DNA of 41,314 nt from Saccoglossus kowalevskii (lineage: Eukaryota > Hemichordata > Enteropneusta > Harrimaniidae), in contig NW_003126888.1 of NCBI RefSeq assembly GCF_000003605.2, positions 181,346 to 222,659 on the forward strand, read 5' to 3'. Below the pieces are notes generated by a model. That model saw only the letters and a program-made list of their open reading frames with translations, ran no database searches and had not been told where the DNA came from. This document shows positions 37,546 through 41,314 of this stretch, piece after piece. Every line of letters begins with the position of its first letter. Within the stretch, counting starts at the first letter, position 1. Made by a program: the position numbers and the translations under genes.

Positions 37546-39425
37546 TGTCTATGGTGTTGTCTTTTTTCACATGGGTGAAATATAATCGACAGGTGCATTG
37601 TGGGATTGGGCTGATGGTGATCGTAATGTTTTTTGTTGCTCGTGCTATGCCCTTGAGACTTGCATGTGTAGTTGTTCATTGCTAGCATGTGTTCAGCTCT
37701 TTCAAAGTGCGCTGCCTTACATTGTTTCATATCATCATTTGCTTTTCAGTATTACTACTATTGAAAACAAGCTAGCAGTTGAACCACCCTCGAAGCAGAG
37801 AAGGTACGCAAATACAGTCATACACTGAATTTGGCTGACCAAATCAAATTCCTTCATGGTTGTCAAACAAACAAAAATCCCCTACAAAAAATAAAGATGT
37901 CAGTTTTGTTTAATTTCCTCCCAAAATCCTGTGTTGAATTTTGTGTTGTATTATCTCGTGTATATTTCTGTAAAACCCTAGAAAACTCATGCTGTCGCTC
38001 TCTGCTTCTGAGGCTTATGTTTAATCAACCCATTCCATAATTACCAATAGTGTTTTGTGTTTTAACTGTGTTTTTTTTGTGTGAACCCTATGTGTTTTAT
38101 GTTTAGGTAGGTATATGTGTGTGTTGTTGATGGCACCATGAGACAACCACTTCACTCTTGTTTGGGGCAAGTGATAGTATATCTTAAAGTAGGCCACAAC
38201 TTGTCTCATCTCGTCTTGAAATGATTTCAAACAAAACAGCAAGATTCTAGCTGTGTTGGGTGGAAATAGTTCTCAAATATAAAAGTATGATGTAATAGTT
38301 TTGTGTATTGGTTTTATAACCGAACCAGGTCCATTTATTTTGTGTCATGATGTTGATGAATTAAGTAACATAAATATATTAACAATTATAAAATAATTTT
38401 TCCCTTCTAGAAATATTCAAATTTTTTTCATACTGCTTATCAAACATTTACATAATGAAACATGTCTTCTATTATTAATTTGTTTGCAGTTGTAATTGGA
38501 ATTGTCTTGTTTAATTCTTTATCTAAATTGAGGTCCAAAATATTAGAGCTTTGGAGAAATGTACCCATCATCCTATTGTATTCTGTGCACAGTGTGACAA
38601 GCACAATGCTGCAAAGATTCCATCCACATTTGCTTGTCTCTGTAGTGTGATTGAGTTGTGAACATGAATCATGTTATTACTTACGTGCAATTTATAATGA
38701 CATTATCTCAGCTATTCTGGATTTAGTTTGAATAAAAGCTGAGACAGTTTTTGAAGTACCTACCACTGTTTGAATTCTGAATTTAAGTTAGAAGGTCTTA
38801 CATTAGGGCATCAAAGCTATCATCAGTCTTTGTAAAATCCATTTCAGTCTGAGCAAATTAGTACAGACTACTGCTAGGTAATTTTTACAGCTCTCAGGTT
38901 TGAATCTGCTTTAAACAGGTAGTAAAAGGAAAAGGGTGTTAGATGTCCTAAAAGTGTGAGGATGTCAGATTTTAGAAGTCTTATAAATTTCTAGAGATGA
39001 GTTTTTTTCTTCCTTGATTGCCTTTGCTTCCATGCATGTGAAAAGGAATATTAAATTTTCGTTTTTGCAATCTATTTGGACAAAATATTATTGATATCAT
39101 CTTGATATCCATTTTTATATATCTGTAAGATGTTTCTGAGGGAGATCATACAAGTATGTCATAAGTCAAAAACTGGTTATAATAAATAAGCCCTTTCTGT
39201 GGTAGCAACCATCGAACACTCTCCAGGAACTTTAAACTTGTATATTTTCACTATGTTAGTGTATATGTATCAATGTTCAATCTGTGTTTTATACAAAGAA
39301 AATAAAACTGTACTTCCTTTACATTGCAGGACTTGGGTCACTCACAACACGAGATGGAAGAAGAACGACGTCGATGTCAGGGTGCTCTTGACACGCTTAG
39401 AAAGTGCGTTAAGCAGATCGTTTGA
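6878..39425 (+). CDS. GSE1: GSE1 (genetic suppressor element 1) orthologue, whole spliced gene model, 16 exons
   Basis: Proposed join: 6878-6950, 19635-19850, 20842-21032, 23192-23340, 24660-24851, 26259-26468, 27808-28163, 29326-29519, 29721-29833, 30189-30940, 31648-31863, 32254-32334, 32443-32970, 33748-34191, 34488-34591, 39330-39425. All 15 introns are GT-AG and phases match at every junction. The total is 3915 bases, 1304 residues plus stop. Landmarks in order: SSFAAALRKLAKQA (79-92), STPPVVTIAPT (138-148), RPVHH (210-214), GVRYP, an RE/KE repeat (about 350-425), poly-Q (663-672), an acidic patch (759-773), the basic cluster KNRKRKRRR (819-827), Ser/Ala tracts, and a C-terminal coiled coil (about 1223-1300). 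As I recall vertebrate GSE1, these match in identity and order. Known of the family: a nuclear protein without an enzymatic domain that copurifies with LSD1-CoREST-HDAC (BHC) corepressor. A corepressor role here is inferred. The exon 1 and last-exon choices are less certain than exons 2-15. Confidence 0.93.
12279..12292. promoter_or_regulatory. RFX-type X-box-like palindrome GTTGCTATGACAAC
   Basis: It differs from the symmetric RFX dimer site GTTGCCATGGCAAC by one transition in each half, so the dyad is kept. It lies in intron 1. Function is inferred only from the motif. Confidence 0.4.
13020..13032. promoter_or_regulatory. RFX-type X-box GTTGCCAAGCAAC
   Basis: It fits the X-box pattern GTNRCC-(0-3 N)-RGYAAC exactly with a 1-base spacer. 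It lies 728 bases after the preceding palindrome, with an RFX half-site-like TTAGCAACC near 12548 between them. No expression evidence is available from sequence. Confidence 0.45.
13340..13664. mobile_element. Imperfect inverted-repeat element, possible MITE
   Basis: Nested complementary arms: TAGTGTT (13340-13346) with AACACTA (13658-13664), TTTCAAA with TTTGAAA (about 13351 and 13645), and a perfect 14-base pair AACCTTTTCACCAC (13380-13393) with its complement (13607-13620). There is no coding capacity. Arms are gapped and no target duplication is clear, so it is either an old element or a chance foldback. Confidence 0.35.
13714..13890. mobile_element. MITE family 1, copy A (5'-diverged, internally shortened)
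   Basis: It begins TACTGTAAAATACTTTATTT and ends with the near-complement AGTACTTTACAGAAGTA. The interior (GACGAGTTGAATGTAAAACA) aligns with copy B at 33164, which has GACGAGTTGAATATAAAATA at the same place. It has a deletion in the 3' half relative to copies B and C. No ORF, so a non-autonomous element. Confidence 0.75.
14275..14577 (-). other. Antisense open stretch in intron 1, unidentified
   Basis: On the minus strand about 100 codons are open between stops: HHSGIKHRVGFDKRESILGD at the start and ASHEISQLYGKSPIGLRLPK near the end. Amino-acid use looks more like protein than the AT-rich surroundings. A second minus-strand open stretch, in another frame, abuts it at 14579-14788. I recognise no family. 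It could be a decayed insertion, a conserved non-coding element with fortuitous openness, or chance. Confidence 0.15.
16100..16139 (+). CDS. Possible alternative first coding exon of GSE1
   Basis: ATG followed by 12 more codons (MTSTREVTTRFNK) and one base, then the donor AAAG|GTAAAC. It ends in phase 1 and would splice in frame to exon 2 at 19635. About 135 bases upstream is AAGATGGCG, a YY1-like core common near animal promoters, in a locally less AT-rich segment. A matching phase alone has a one-in-three chance, so this stays tentative. It could instead be a coincidence in intron 1. Confidence 0.25.
19635..19850 (+). CDS. GSE1: GSE1 exon 2, N-terminal SSFAAALRKLAKQA region
   Basis: Acceptor ttatattGCAG, donor AG|GTAGGA, phase 1 to phase 1. 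It encodes residues 25-97, starting VSHGVKPPPLTMVSS and ending in SSFAAALRKLAKQAIDPIG. The ALRKLAKQA block is the strongest match to vertebrate GSE1, whose N-terminus also has a MSHEPKSP-like start and an RTTATV segment. RTTATVTP is visible here at 47-54. The intervening Ser/Thr/Asn-rich stretch looks disordered. The frame is open upstream of the acceptor to 19523, so an unspliced start is formally possible but unlikely given the pyrimidine-rich acceptor. Confidence 0.93.
19851..20841 (+). other. GSE1 intron 2
   Basis: GT-AG intron. It holds a short GA/AAAG-rich run near 20218-20250. A segment at 20560-20830 is open on both strands but has no recognisable protein. Confidence 0.8.
20842..21032 (+). 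CDS. GSE1: GSE1 exon 3, STPPVVTIAPT region
   Basis: Acceptor ttttcactACAG, donor AGG|GTAAGT, phase 1 to phase 0. It encodes residues 97-160: a Ser/Ala/Pro-rich stretch, then VLPTSTPPVVTIAPTQN and a polar end GYGERR. The STPPVVTIAPT block is also found in vertebrate GSE1 shortly after the ALRKLAKQA block, so order and spacing support orthology. It has no enzymatic motif and is probably a disordered linker carrying a short conserved peptide. Confidence 0.92.
21033..23191 (+). other. GSE1 intron 3
   Basis: GT-AG intron of 2.2 kb containing a palindromic element at 21134-21564 immediately after the donor. A poly-A run lies near 23110-23128. Nothing else is supported. Confidence 0.8.
21134..21564. 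mobile_element. MITE-like element, family 2 (related ends, longer body)
   Basis: The left end TACTGTAAAGTCATTTATTT, continuing CACTGGCATTTAATTTCAC, is mirrored by the right end, whose complement reads CTGTAAAACCATTTATTTTC then ACTGACATTTAATTCAC. This gives terminal inverted repeats of about 38 bases with few mismatches. A second inner inverted pair surrounds GATTTATCAG(T/C)GAAAA (near 21281 and 21448). The outer CTGTAAA..TTTATTTTC resembles family 1. No coding capacity. Confidence 0.75.
23192..23340 (+). CDS. GSE1: GSE1 exon 4, charged linker
   Basis: Acceptor atctctttCAG, donor ACAG|GTATAA, phase 0 to phase 2. It encodes residues 161-210: EEEHQERSSSERHIGRRSPD, then IHIKQEMAPSLPASL and a hydrophobic end NLAIPYR. 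IKQE fits the sumoylation consensus (psi-K-x-E), which is common in corepressor subunits. That is a pattern match only. The final Arg codon is split and completed by exon 5 to start RPVHH. Confidence 0.88.
23341..24659 (+). other. GSE1 intron 4
   Basis: AT-rich GT-AG intron. It contains a 49-base tandem duplication at 23674-23770 and otherwise nothing I can support. Confidence 0.8.
23674..23770. repeat. Tandem duplication, two copies of a 49-base unit
   Basis: TACC(G/A)ATATATGGGATT and the following 33 bases occur twice head to tail, with only two or three differences. This is a recent local duplication in intron 4, bearing no coding sequence. Confidence 0.9.
24660..24851 (+). CDS. GSE1: GSE1 exon 5, RPVHH and Tyr/Pro-rich segment
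   Basis: Acceptor gtctttcTAG, donor TTTAG|GTGAGT, phase 2 to phase 2. It encodes residues 210-274. It starts RPVHH, which vertebrate GSE1 also has in this position, and continues through RGFQPYRHGEEVRQ to a repeat of FQYPP units (GGFQYPPTYLPHQPPFQYPPF). The aromatic/proline-rich composition is that of the low-complexity region before the charged helix. Human GSE1 has a comparable Pro/Tyr/His-rich stretch. Confidence 0.9.
24852..26258 (+). other. GSE1 intron 5
   Basis: AT-rich GT-AG intron with several T runs. The short string AGTCAAACCTGTGTATAACG near 25740 looks like the edge of a dispersed repeat, but I cannot define an element. Nothing else is seen. Confidence 0.8.
26259..26468 (+). CDS. 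GSE1: GSE1 exon 6, GVRYP region
   Basis: Acceptor cttttttAAG (AAG-type, with a strong pyrimidine tract), donor GATAG|GTAAGT, phase 2 to phase 2. It encodes residues 274-344: RLEDHYDRYGIPGLRPPFLH, then HHPGQMLPQHHPAMPFQYP, GVRYPHDLGLAH and PLLAIDR. The sequence F-R-x-(E/D)-D followed by GVRYP..L matches my recollection of vertebrate GSE1 just before the RE-rich helix. It is rich in His and Pro. Confidence 0.92.
26469..27807 (+). other. GSE1 intron 6
   Basis: GT-AG intron containing a 150-base TTAA-flanked inverted-repeat element at 26552-26701. The rest is unremarkable AT-rich sequence. Confidence 0.8.
26552..26701. mobile_element. Small MITE with TTAA borders and GC-rich terminal inverted repeats
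   Basis: The left arm TTAAAGCGGGAGGGTTGTCA, continuing CTTGCGTATGCATGGG, is complementary to the right arm, whose complement reads TTAAAGCAGGGGAGTCGTCA, CCTGCGCATGCGTAGATGGG. The arms are about 36 bases with a handful of mismatches. TTAA at both ends fits a piggyBac-type target duplication, though the termini do not otherwise show the classic piggyBac CCC end. The right arm includes ACGCATGCGCA, close to the NRF1 consensus. No coding capacity. Confidence 0.75.
27808..28163 (+). CDS. GSE1: GSE1 exon 7, long Arg/Glu/Lys repeat
   Basis: Acceptor cttccccAG, donor GAAA|GTAAGT, phase 2 to phase 1. It encodes residues 344-463. After QRMEQEH comes about 75 residues of almost pure RE/KE dipeptides, then a mixed helix VERAERERKRQLEEARCQ, and a polar end. 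Vertebrate GSE1 carries the same kind of RE/KE block at this position. Such alternating charge usually forms a stable single alpha helix. The DNA is very purine-rich, with an uninterrupted purine run at 27903-27955, but Arg codons mix AGA/AGG with CGN. That suggests the peptide rather than a DNA microsatellite is being maintained. Confidence 0.93.
27903..27955 (+). other. 53-base uninterrupted purine run inside exon 7
   Basis: Every base on the + strand is A or G, embedded in a roughly 200-base tract that is about 95% purine. Such strand asymmetry can adopt triplex DNA and gives spurious long open frames on the other strand. Confidence 0.9.
28164..29325 (+). other. GSE1 intron 7
   Basis: GT-AG intron, AT-rich. 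No repeat or second gene is seen. Confidence 0.8.
29326..29519 (+). CDS. GSE1: GSE1 exon 8, Gln/Lys-rich helix
   Basis: Acceptor gattctttCAG, donor CAACAG|GTATGA, phase 1 to phase 0. It encodes residues 463-527: RNSYDQGSTSAQDPLSAAQM, then the strongly helical QRQHLKKLEQEEKWQLKQRQ, ending HHLLHQQQ. Probably a continuation of the charged coiled region. No residue here identifies it alone. It is placed by frame, splice sites and codon usage between recognised exons. Confidence 0.9.
29721..29833 (+). CDS. GSE1: GSE1 exon 9, basic/His-rich segment
   Basis: Acceptor tctctttCAG, donor GAGAG|GTACGA, phase 0 to phase 2. It encodes residues 528-565: HLGRHPHIKKNDHGHRERD, then IIHREREALLQQDRSISER. It is separated from exon 8 by an intron of only 201 bases, which is short for this gene. 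It continues the charged helical composition. Confidence 0.88.
29834..30188 (+). other. GSE1 intron 9
   Basis: A 355-base GT-AG intron with a moderately GC-rich middle (29945-30060) and no feature that I can name. Confidence 0.8.
30189..30940 (+). CDS. GSE1: GSE1 exon 10, largest exon: poly-Q, acidic patch, FGILGLAT block
   Basis: Acceptor ttttctCAG, donor AAGAAG|GTAGGC, phase 2 to phase 1. At 752 bases it encodes residues 565-816. In order: a Pro/His-rich start, a Tyr/Arg segment, a poly-Gln run (663-672), a helical QLERAEKEVH stretch, a Tyr/His-rich part (YHLNEFYKSHQFRELYQLH), EEKKRREARL, the acidic SSDSEESDSDNDED (759-772) followed at once by the basic RRARHRRR, and a hydrophobic MELFGILGLAT (800-810). 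Acidic-then-basic patches next to a short hydrophobic helix are typical of chromatin-associated scaffold proteins. Ser residues in the acidic patch are good CK2-type phosphorylation candidates (pattern only). Confidence 0.93.
30941..31647 (+). other. GSE1 intron 10
   Basis: GT-AG intron. A short degenerate repetition of CAGTA-CTG(C/G)TTGAC-AAAACCAG occurs at 31330-31395 (about three imperfect units). No gene is seen. Confidence 0.7.
31648..31863 (+). CDS. GSE1: GSE1 exon 11, nuclear localisation region
   Basis: Acceptor ctacattcACAG, donor AGAG|GTGGGC, phase 1 to phase 1. It encodes residues 816-888. The start CDKNRKRKRRRLYREP, followed by PPPKRKTPSPKKN, has two basic clusters spaced like a nuclear localisation signal, with Ser/Thr-Pro sites between them. 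It then reads AAILSEEFEKLPDFEEKRQF and LFEMGLETV. The EEKRQFLFEMGL segment looks like a short conserved amphipathic helix. Nuclear function is consistent with GSE1 in other animals. Confidence 0.92.
31864..32253 (+). other. GSE1 intron 11
   Basis: A 390-base GT-AG intron with a standard pyrimidine-rich acceptor. I see nothing else in it. Confidence 0.8.
32254..32334 (+). CDS. GSE1: GSE1 exon 12, 81-base exon
   Basis: Acceptor ttattttCAG, donor CAAG|GTGGGT, phase 1 to phase 1. It encodes residues 888-915 (ELARQRQLSDAEKARRLGL, then TSENRGSQ). Symmetric phase and a length divisible by three mean it could be skipped without a frameshift. The two arms ELARQRQL and AEKARRLGL resemble an amphipathic helix continuing from exon 11. 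Confidence 0.9.
32443..32970 (+). CDS. GSE1: GSE1 exon 13, His/Gln-rich region
   Basis: Acceptor attctgTAG, donor GCAG|GTGAGT, phase 1 to phase 1. It encodes residues 915-1091. The N-terminal part SPSIALLKQHEIEKYDIAPP, followed by DRMEKLNQVFNDRAYF, is complex and probably conserved. After it comes a low-complexity His/Pro/Gln stretch (about 960-1030), a Ser tract, and a C-terminal FNTSTFAQEFHESVLQSTQ that may be a short structured motif. Only 108 bases of intron separate it from exon 12. Confidence 0.92.
32971..33747 (+). other. GSE1 intron 13
   Basis: A GT-AG intron that contains MITE copy B (33164-33371). The rest is AT-rich sequence without other features. Confidence 0.8.
33164..33371. 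mobile_element. MITE family 1, copy B (full length, about 208 bases)
   Basis: It starts TACTGTGAAATACTTTATTT and ends ATAGTATTCTACAGT, with terminal inverted repeats extending inward (AGCTGGAATTAATTTTCG against its complement CGAAAATTAATTCCAAGTG). It aligns end to end with the reverse complement of copy C, including the interior TGGATTTTATTTTCACTGAA and TCATTCCTTCA. No ORF. Confidence 0.85.
33748..34191 (+). CDS. GSE1: GSE1 exon 14, Ser/Ala tracts and start of C-terminal coiled coil
   Basis: Acceptor ctggtttCAG, donor GCAG|GTATGT, phase 1 to phase 1. It encodes residues 1091-1239. Runs of Ser and Ala are coded by near-pure TCT/TCA and GCA trinucleotides (33861-33915), a likely length-polymorphic site. 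Then SSSIERLQQLERDSMVARDG, a His/Pro stretch, and YRWPGLEVLMEAYQRHVA at 1221-1238. The W-x-G-(L/V)-E-x-(V/L)-(L/M)-E-A-Y pattern resembles the conserved C-terminal module of GSE1 and begins the coiled coil. Confidence 0.92.
34488..34591 (+). CDS. GSE1: GSE1 exon 15, C-terminal coiled coil
   Basis: Acceptor ttttctaTAG, donor TCG|GTACGT, phase 1 to phase 0. It encodes residues 1239-1273: EQSMEREILRDHMLRLQNQN, then QDLNRIADHLRMRMS. Leu/Ile/Met residues fall at heptad-like spacing, so a coiled coil is likely. The phase 0 end allows a direct join to the exon at 39330, or alternatively to the candidate terminal exon at 35242. Confidence 0.9.
34983..35194. mobile_element. MITE family 1, copy C (full length, inverted relative to B)
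   Basis: It begins TACTGTACCATACTTTATTT and ends AAATAAAGTATTTTACAGTA, so both termini are present. It is flanked by TA on both sides if the element is taken as CTGTA...TACAG, which fits a TA target duplication as in Tc1/mariner-type elements. Terminal repeats are about 45 bases with few mismatches. It lies 47 bases before the candidate exon at 35242. Confidence 0.87.
35242..35364 (+). CDS. Possible alternative terminal exon of GSE1
   Basis: After the AG at 35240-35241, 40 codons are open in phase 0, matching the exon 15 donor, and end at TGA: DINILIKTMTKEKERESANN, then QLIGVQILVQMCNW. The first part is charged and helix-like. Like exon 16 it starts with Asp and has Met at position 9 followed by a Glu/Arg-rich run. 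AATAAA occurs at 35929-35934. The pyrimidine tract is only moderate. It could be a mutually exclusive C-terminus or a chance open frame. Confidence 0.25.
   Translation, partial: DINILIKTMTKEKERESANNQLIGVQILVQMCNWLPNLSI
37440..37544. repeat. (TATG)n followed by (GT)37 microsatellite
   Basis: About six TATG units, a short break (TATTATGTAT), then 74 bases of pure GT (37471-37544). Long GT runs can form Z-DNA and vary in length. Open frames over it are artefacts of the repeat. Confidence 0.97.
39330..39425 (+). CDS. GSE1: GSE1 exon 16, last coding exon
   Basis: The acceptor tttacattGCAG is followed in phase 0 by 31 codons and TGA: DLGHSQHEMEEERRRCQGAL, then DTLRKCVKQIV. The reading continues the heptad pattern of exon 15. 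A different frame through the same DNA is open longer (to 39462) but gives Trp/Thr/Ser-rich sequence without helical pattern and needs a phase 2 donor that exon 15 does not have. The 4.7-kb intron before it is long. The E-E-R-R-R-x-x-x-A-L-x-x-L-(R/K)-K-C pattern looks like the family C-terminus as I remember it. Confidence 0.8.
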   Translation, partial: DLGHSQHEMEEERRRCQGALDTLRKCVKQIV

Positions 39426-40571
39426 ATGCTCACTTGTTGATTCCTGGGTAAAGCCAAGCTAAGAAAGCTGCCATGACATGAAAGGTTCACCTATTTTCAT
39501 GCCCATGGTTATTATATACTCGCCCAGTAAGAAGTTGGATGTTTTTATACAATGCTGTGGCTGCTGCCCGGACGTTTTATTGTAAAAAGAACATAAGATG
39601 CTATATCAGCCACTGGGTAAAGTGATTGGAGCACTGCCATTGGTTGAAAATGATTTAACATTCAGACAGTGAAACAATTTGAGGAAATAATTTACCAACA
39701 AACATTTACTGACTTTGAAGTTCCTCTCTATATTGAACCCTTTGAGGGCGCCCTTCTCTATAGTTCATCACTGCAAGTGTTTAGTTCTTTCAGAATGCAG
39801 GGTTTTAAGGAAAGGCGCTTGAAAGCTTTAATTTGTCAAAAAAAATGCTGCAAATAAACAAATGTTGTGATTCACTTTTGAAAATAAAATGCAAATCATG
39901 ACTTTCGAAGAAATAATTGTGGATAATTCGGAAGTTTTTATTGTGGATGCGTTTATTTTGTTGATGGGACCAGAATTGTAACAAATTTTTTTTTAACTTA
40001 TTTAAATGCAAATAAATGAAATGTACACATTGGGTATTATATAAATATAGTGTCACAAGAGTAAGCTGTTGCAGATGGCTAATGAGGGGGGGGGGATTTA
40101 TAGATGTGACGATGTTTAGAGAGAGACGTAGAAGCAATACCGACATACAATGAAATTTTTAGCAAGCAAGGTAAAAAAATCATGTCAAACTTTAAGATAC
40201 ACAAATCTTTTATTGGATTTACATGCTTGTAGATATTTCCATAAAAGTGAAATAAATGATAATTTAAAAACAAAAAAAATAAGATAACCATTGTTTTGTA
40301 GATATTCAGTGAATTGGTTGGAGTAGTATTGTTATTATCCTGTGGAATATTCTATTTGTTGCCTTAATTTATTGTCACTCTAAACTGGTGGATAAAAAGA
40401 CTTATTTTCTAGATTAGTATTACTTTTTACTGTTATTTAAAGCTTTAAGTATTGGGACAAGAAATTGTTGCACTTGTATAGAGTGCCTTTTAAAGATTGA
40501 CAGATTAATATTAAAGTTTTTTTTATGTCCAAGAATACATTGCGTTAGTTTTGTCTTCTGTGTTGAAACAA
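39426..40571 (+). other. 3' UTR and downstream sequence of GSE1, with several AATAAA signals
   Basis: No further acceptable coding exon follows the stop. AATAAA hexamers lie at 39853-39858, 39883-39888 and 40011-40016, any of which could direct cleavage. The first pair gives a 3' UTR of about 450-480 bases. The rest up to the minisatellite is AT-rich with no gene that I can see. The true 3' end cannot be fixed from sequence alone. Confidence 0.5.
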
Positions 40572-41314
40572 TGGTTGCCCATATTAAGCACTTGCTATGC
40601 AAGTGCCAAAGGATTACCCCATATCAAGTGTTATTCCGCACCAGAGCCCTGAGATTGTCCTATATCAAGTGTTACTCTGTACCAGAGCCCTGAGATTGTC
40701 CTATATCAAGTGTTACTCTGTACCAGAGCCCTGAGATTGTCCTATATCAAGTGTTATTCTGTACCAGAGCCCTGAGATTGTCCTACATCAAGTGTTATTC
40801 TGTACCAGAACCTGGGGACTGGTCTATATCAAGTGTTATTCTGTACCAGAACCCAAAGGGTACCCTATATCAAGTGATATTCTGTACCAGAACCCAAAGG
40901 GTATCCAATATAAAGTGTTATTCTGTACCAGAGCCCAAAGGGTACCCAGTATAAAGTGTTATTCTGTACCAGAGCCCAAGGGTTGCCCTATATCAAGTGT
41001 TATTCTGTACCAGAGCCCAAGGGTTGCCCTATATCAAGTGTTATTCTGTGCCAGAACCCAAAGGTTGCCATATATCAAGTGTTATTCTGTACCATAACCC
41101 AAGGGTTACCATATATCACGTGTTATTCTGTACCAGAGACCAATGGTACCCAGTATAAAGTGTTATTCTGTACCAGAGCCCAAGGGTTGCCATATAGCAA
41201 GTGTTTTTCTGTACCAGAGCCCAAGGGTTACCCTATATTAAGTGTTACTCTGTACCAGAGACCAAGGGTACCCAGTATATAGTGTTATTCTGACCAGAGC
41301 CCAAGGGTTACCAT
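40572..41314. repeat. 41-bp minisatellite, about 17-18 units, runs off the window end
   Basis: The core TATATCAAGTGTTATTCTGT followed by ACCAGAGCCC recurs at 41-base steps (anchor positions 40623, 40664, 40705, 40746, 40787, 40828, 40869, 40910, 40951, 40992, 41033, 41074, 41115, then a 40-base step to 41155, 41196, 41237, 41277). Early units carry TGAGATTGTCC. Later ones carry CAAAGGGTACCC or CAAGGGTTGCC, so there are at least two subtypes. The unit lacks stops in some frames, which makes long repetitive open frames that are not genes. Confidence 0.96.
40588..40606. repeat. Perfect hairpin GCACTTGC-TAT-GCAAGTGC at the minisatellite edge
   Basis: Two 8-base arms are exactly complementary with a 3-base loop. 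The left arm is part of a degenerate, inverted-looking unit (GTTGCCCATATTAAGCACTT) at the start of the 41-bp array, so it marks the array boundary. Confidence 0.7.

Larger units (their letters stand above)
34592..39329 (+). other. GSE1 intron 15 (4.7 kb)
   Basis: A long last intron. It contains MITE copy C, a possible alternative terminal exon at 35242, and a TATG/GT microsatellite. A short open segment at 37750-37803 with good splice signals does not fit the frame. The remaining sequence is AT-rich with no recognised gene. Confidence 0.7.

Noticed and set aside
37390..37730. Cys/Val and Thr/His repeat open frames over the GT microsatellite
   Set aside because: Direct translation of the (GT)n/(CA)n repeat, not a protein gene.
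37750..37803. 54-base exon candidate with good CAG acceptor and GTACGC donor (ITTIENKLAVEPPSKQR)
   Set aside because: Open only in phase 2. Exon 15 ends in phase 0, which gives an immediate stop (after YYYY), and its phase 2 end would put exon 16 in the wrong frame. It might act as a poison exon, but there is no positive evidence.
39199..39462. Longer alternative frame across the last exon (ends ECSLVDSWVKPS)
   Set aside because: Needs a phase 2 donor not supplied by exon 15 and lacks the coiled-coil pattern seen in the phase 0 frame.
40751..41282. Overlapping repetitive open frames (LFCTRA.., SVPEPKG.. units)
   Set aside because: Artefact of the 41-bp minisatellite, which lacks stops in some frames. 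All three frames read through the same repeat.
40572..41314. Array considered as CRISPR because of regular spacing
   Set aside because: The whole 41-base unit is repeated with no unique spacers, and the window is clearly animal DNA.
1..41314. tRNA, rRNA, viral or bacterial gene clusters
   Set aside because: I looked for tRNA-like cloverleaf boxes, reverse transcriptase or transposase motifs and operon-like gene packing, and saw none that I could support.

Overview
This is a eukaryotic window. It is AT-rich and intron-rich, with GT-AG introns, microsatellites, small palindromic transposon remnants and a minisatellite. There is no sign of bacterial organisation. The protein it encodes points to a bilaterian animal. 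The long first intron, moderate exon sizes and repeat content suit a marine invertebrate such as a lophotrochozoan, hemichordate or echinoderm. I cannot place it more precisely from sequence alone.

One protein-coding gene on the + strand spans most of the window. I recognise it as an orthologue of GSE1 (genetic suppressor element 1, KIAA0182). Sixteen exons between 6878 and 39425 can be joined with consistent phases at all 15 junctions. They give a 3915-base CDS of 1304 codons plus stop, close to the roughly 1.2 kb-residue size of vertebrate GSE1. Family landmarks appear in the expected order: SSFAAALRKLAKQA, then STPPVVTIAPT, then RPVHH, then GVRYP..L, a long Arg/Glu/Lys helix-like repeat, Gln/His-rich linkers, an acidic patch next to basic clusters, and a C-terminal coiled coil. 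In vertebrates GSE1 is a nuclear cofactor found with the LSD1-CoREST-HDAC1/2 (BHC) corepressor. The same role here is inference by homology.

Layout: 1-6877 is upstream sequence with a TATAA microsatellite and no supported gene. 6878-6950 is the proposed first coding exon. 6951-19634 is a 12.7-kb first intron holding a MITE copy, an inverted-repeat element, two palindromic RFX-type X-box matches and a possible alternative first exon at 16100-16139. 19635-34591 holds exons 2-15, with further MITE-like elements in introns 3, 6 and 13. 34592-39329 is a long last intron with another MITE copy, a possible alternative terminal exon and a (GT)37 tract. 39330-39425 is the last coding exon, followed by a 3' UTR with several AATAAA signals. 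From about 40572 to the window end there is a 41-bp minisatellite that runs off the edge.

I found no new multi-gene system. The observations most worth following up are the mosaic of palindromic elements confined to GSE1 introns, the alternative first and last exon candidates, and the 41-bp minisatellite just downstream of the gene.
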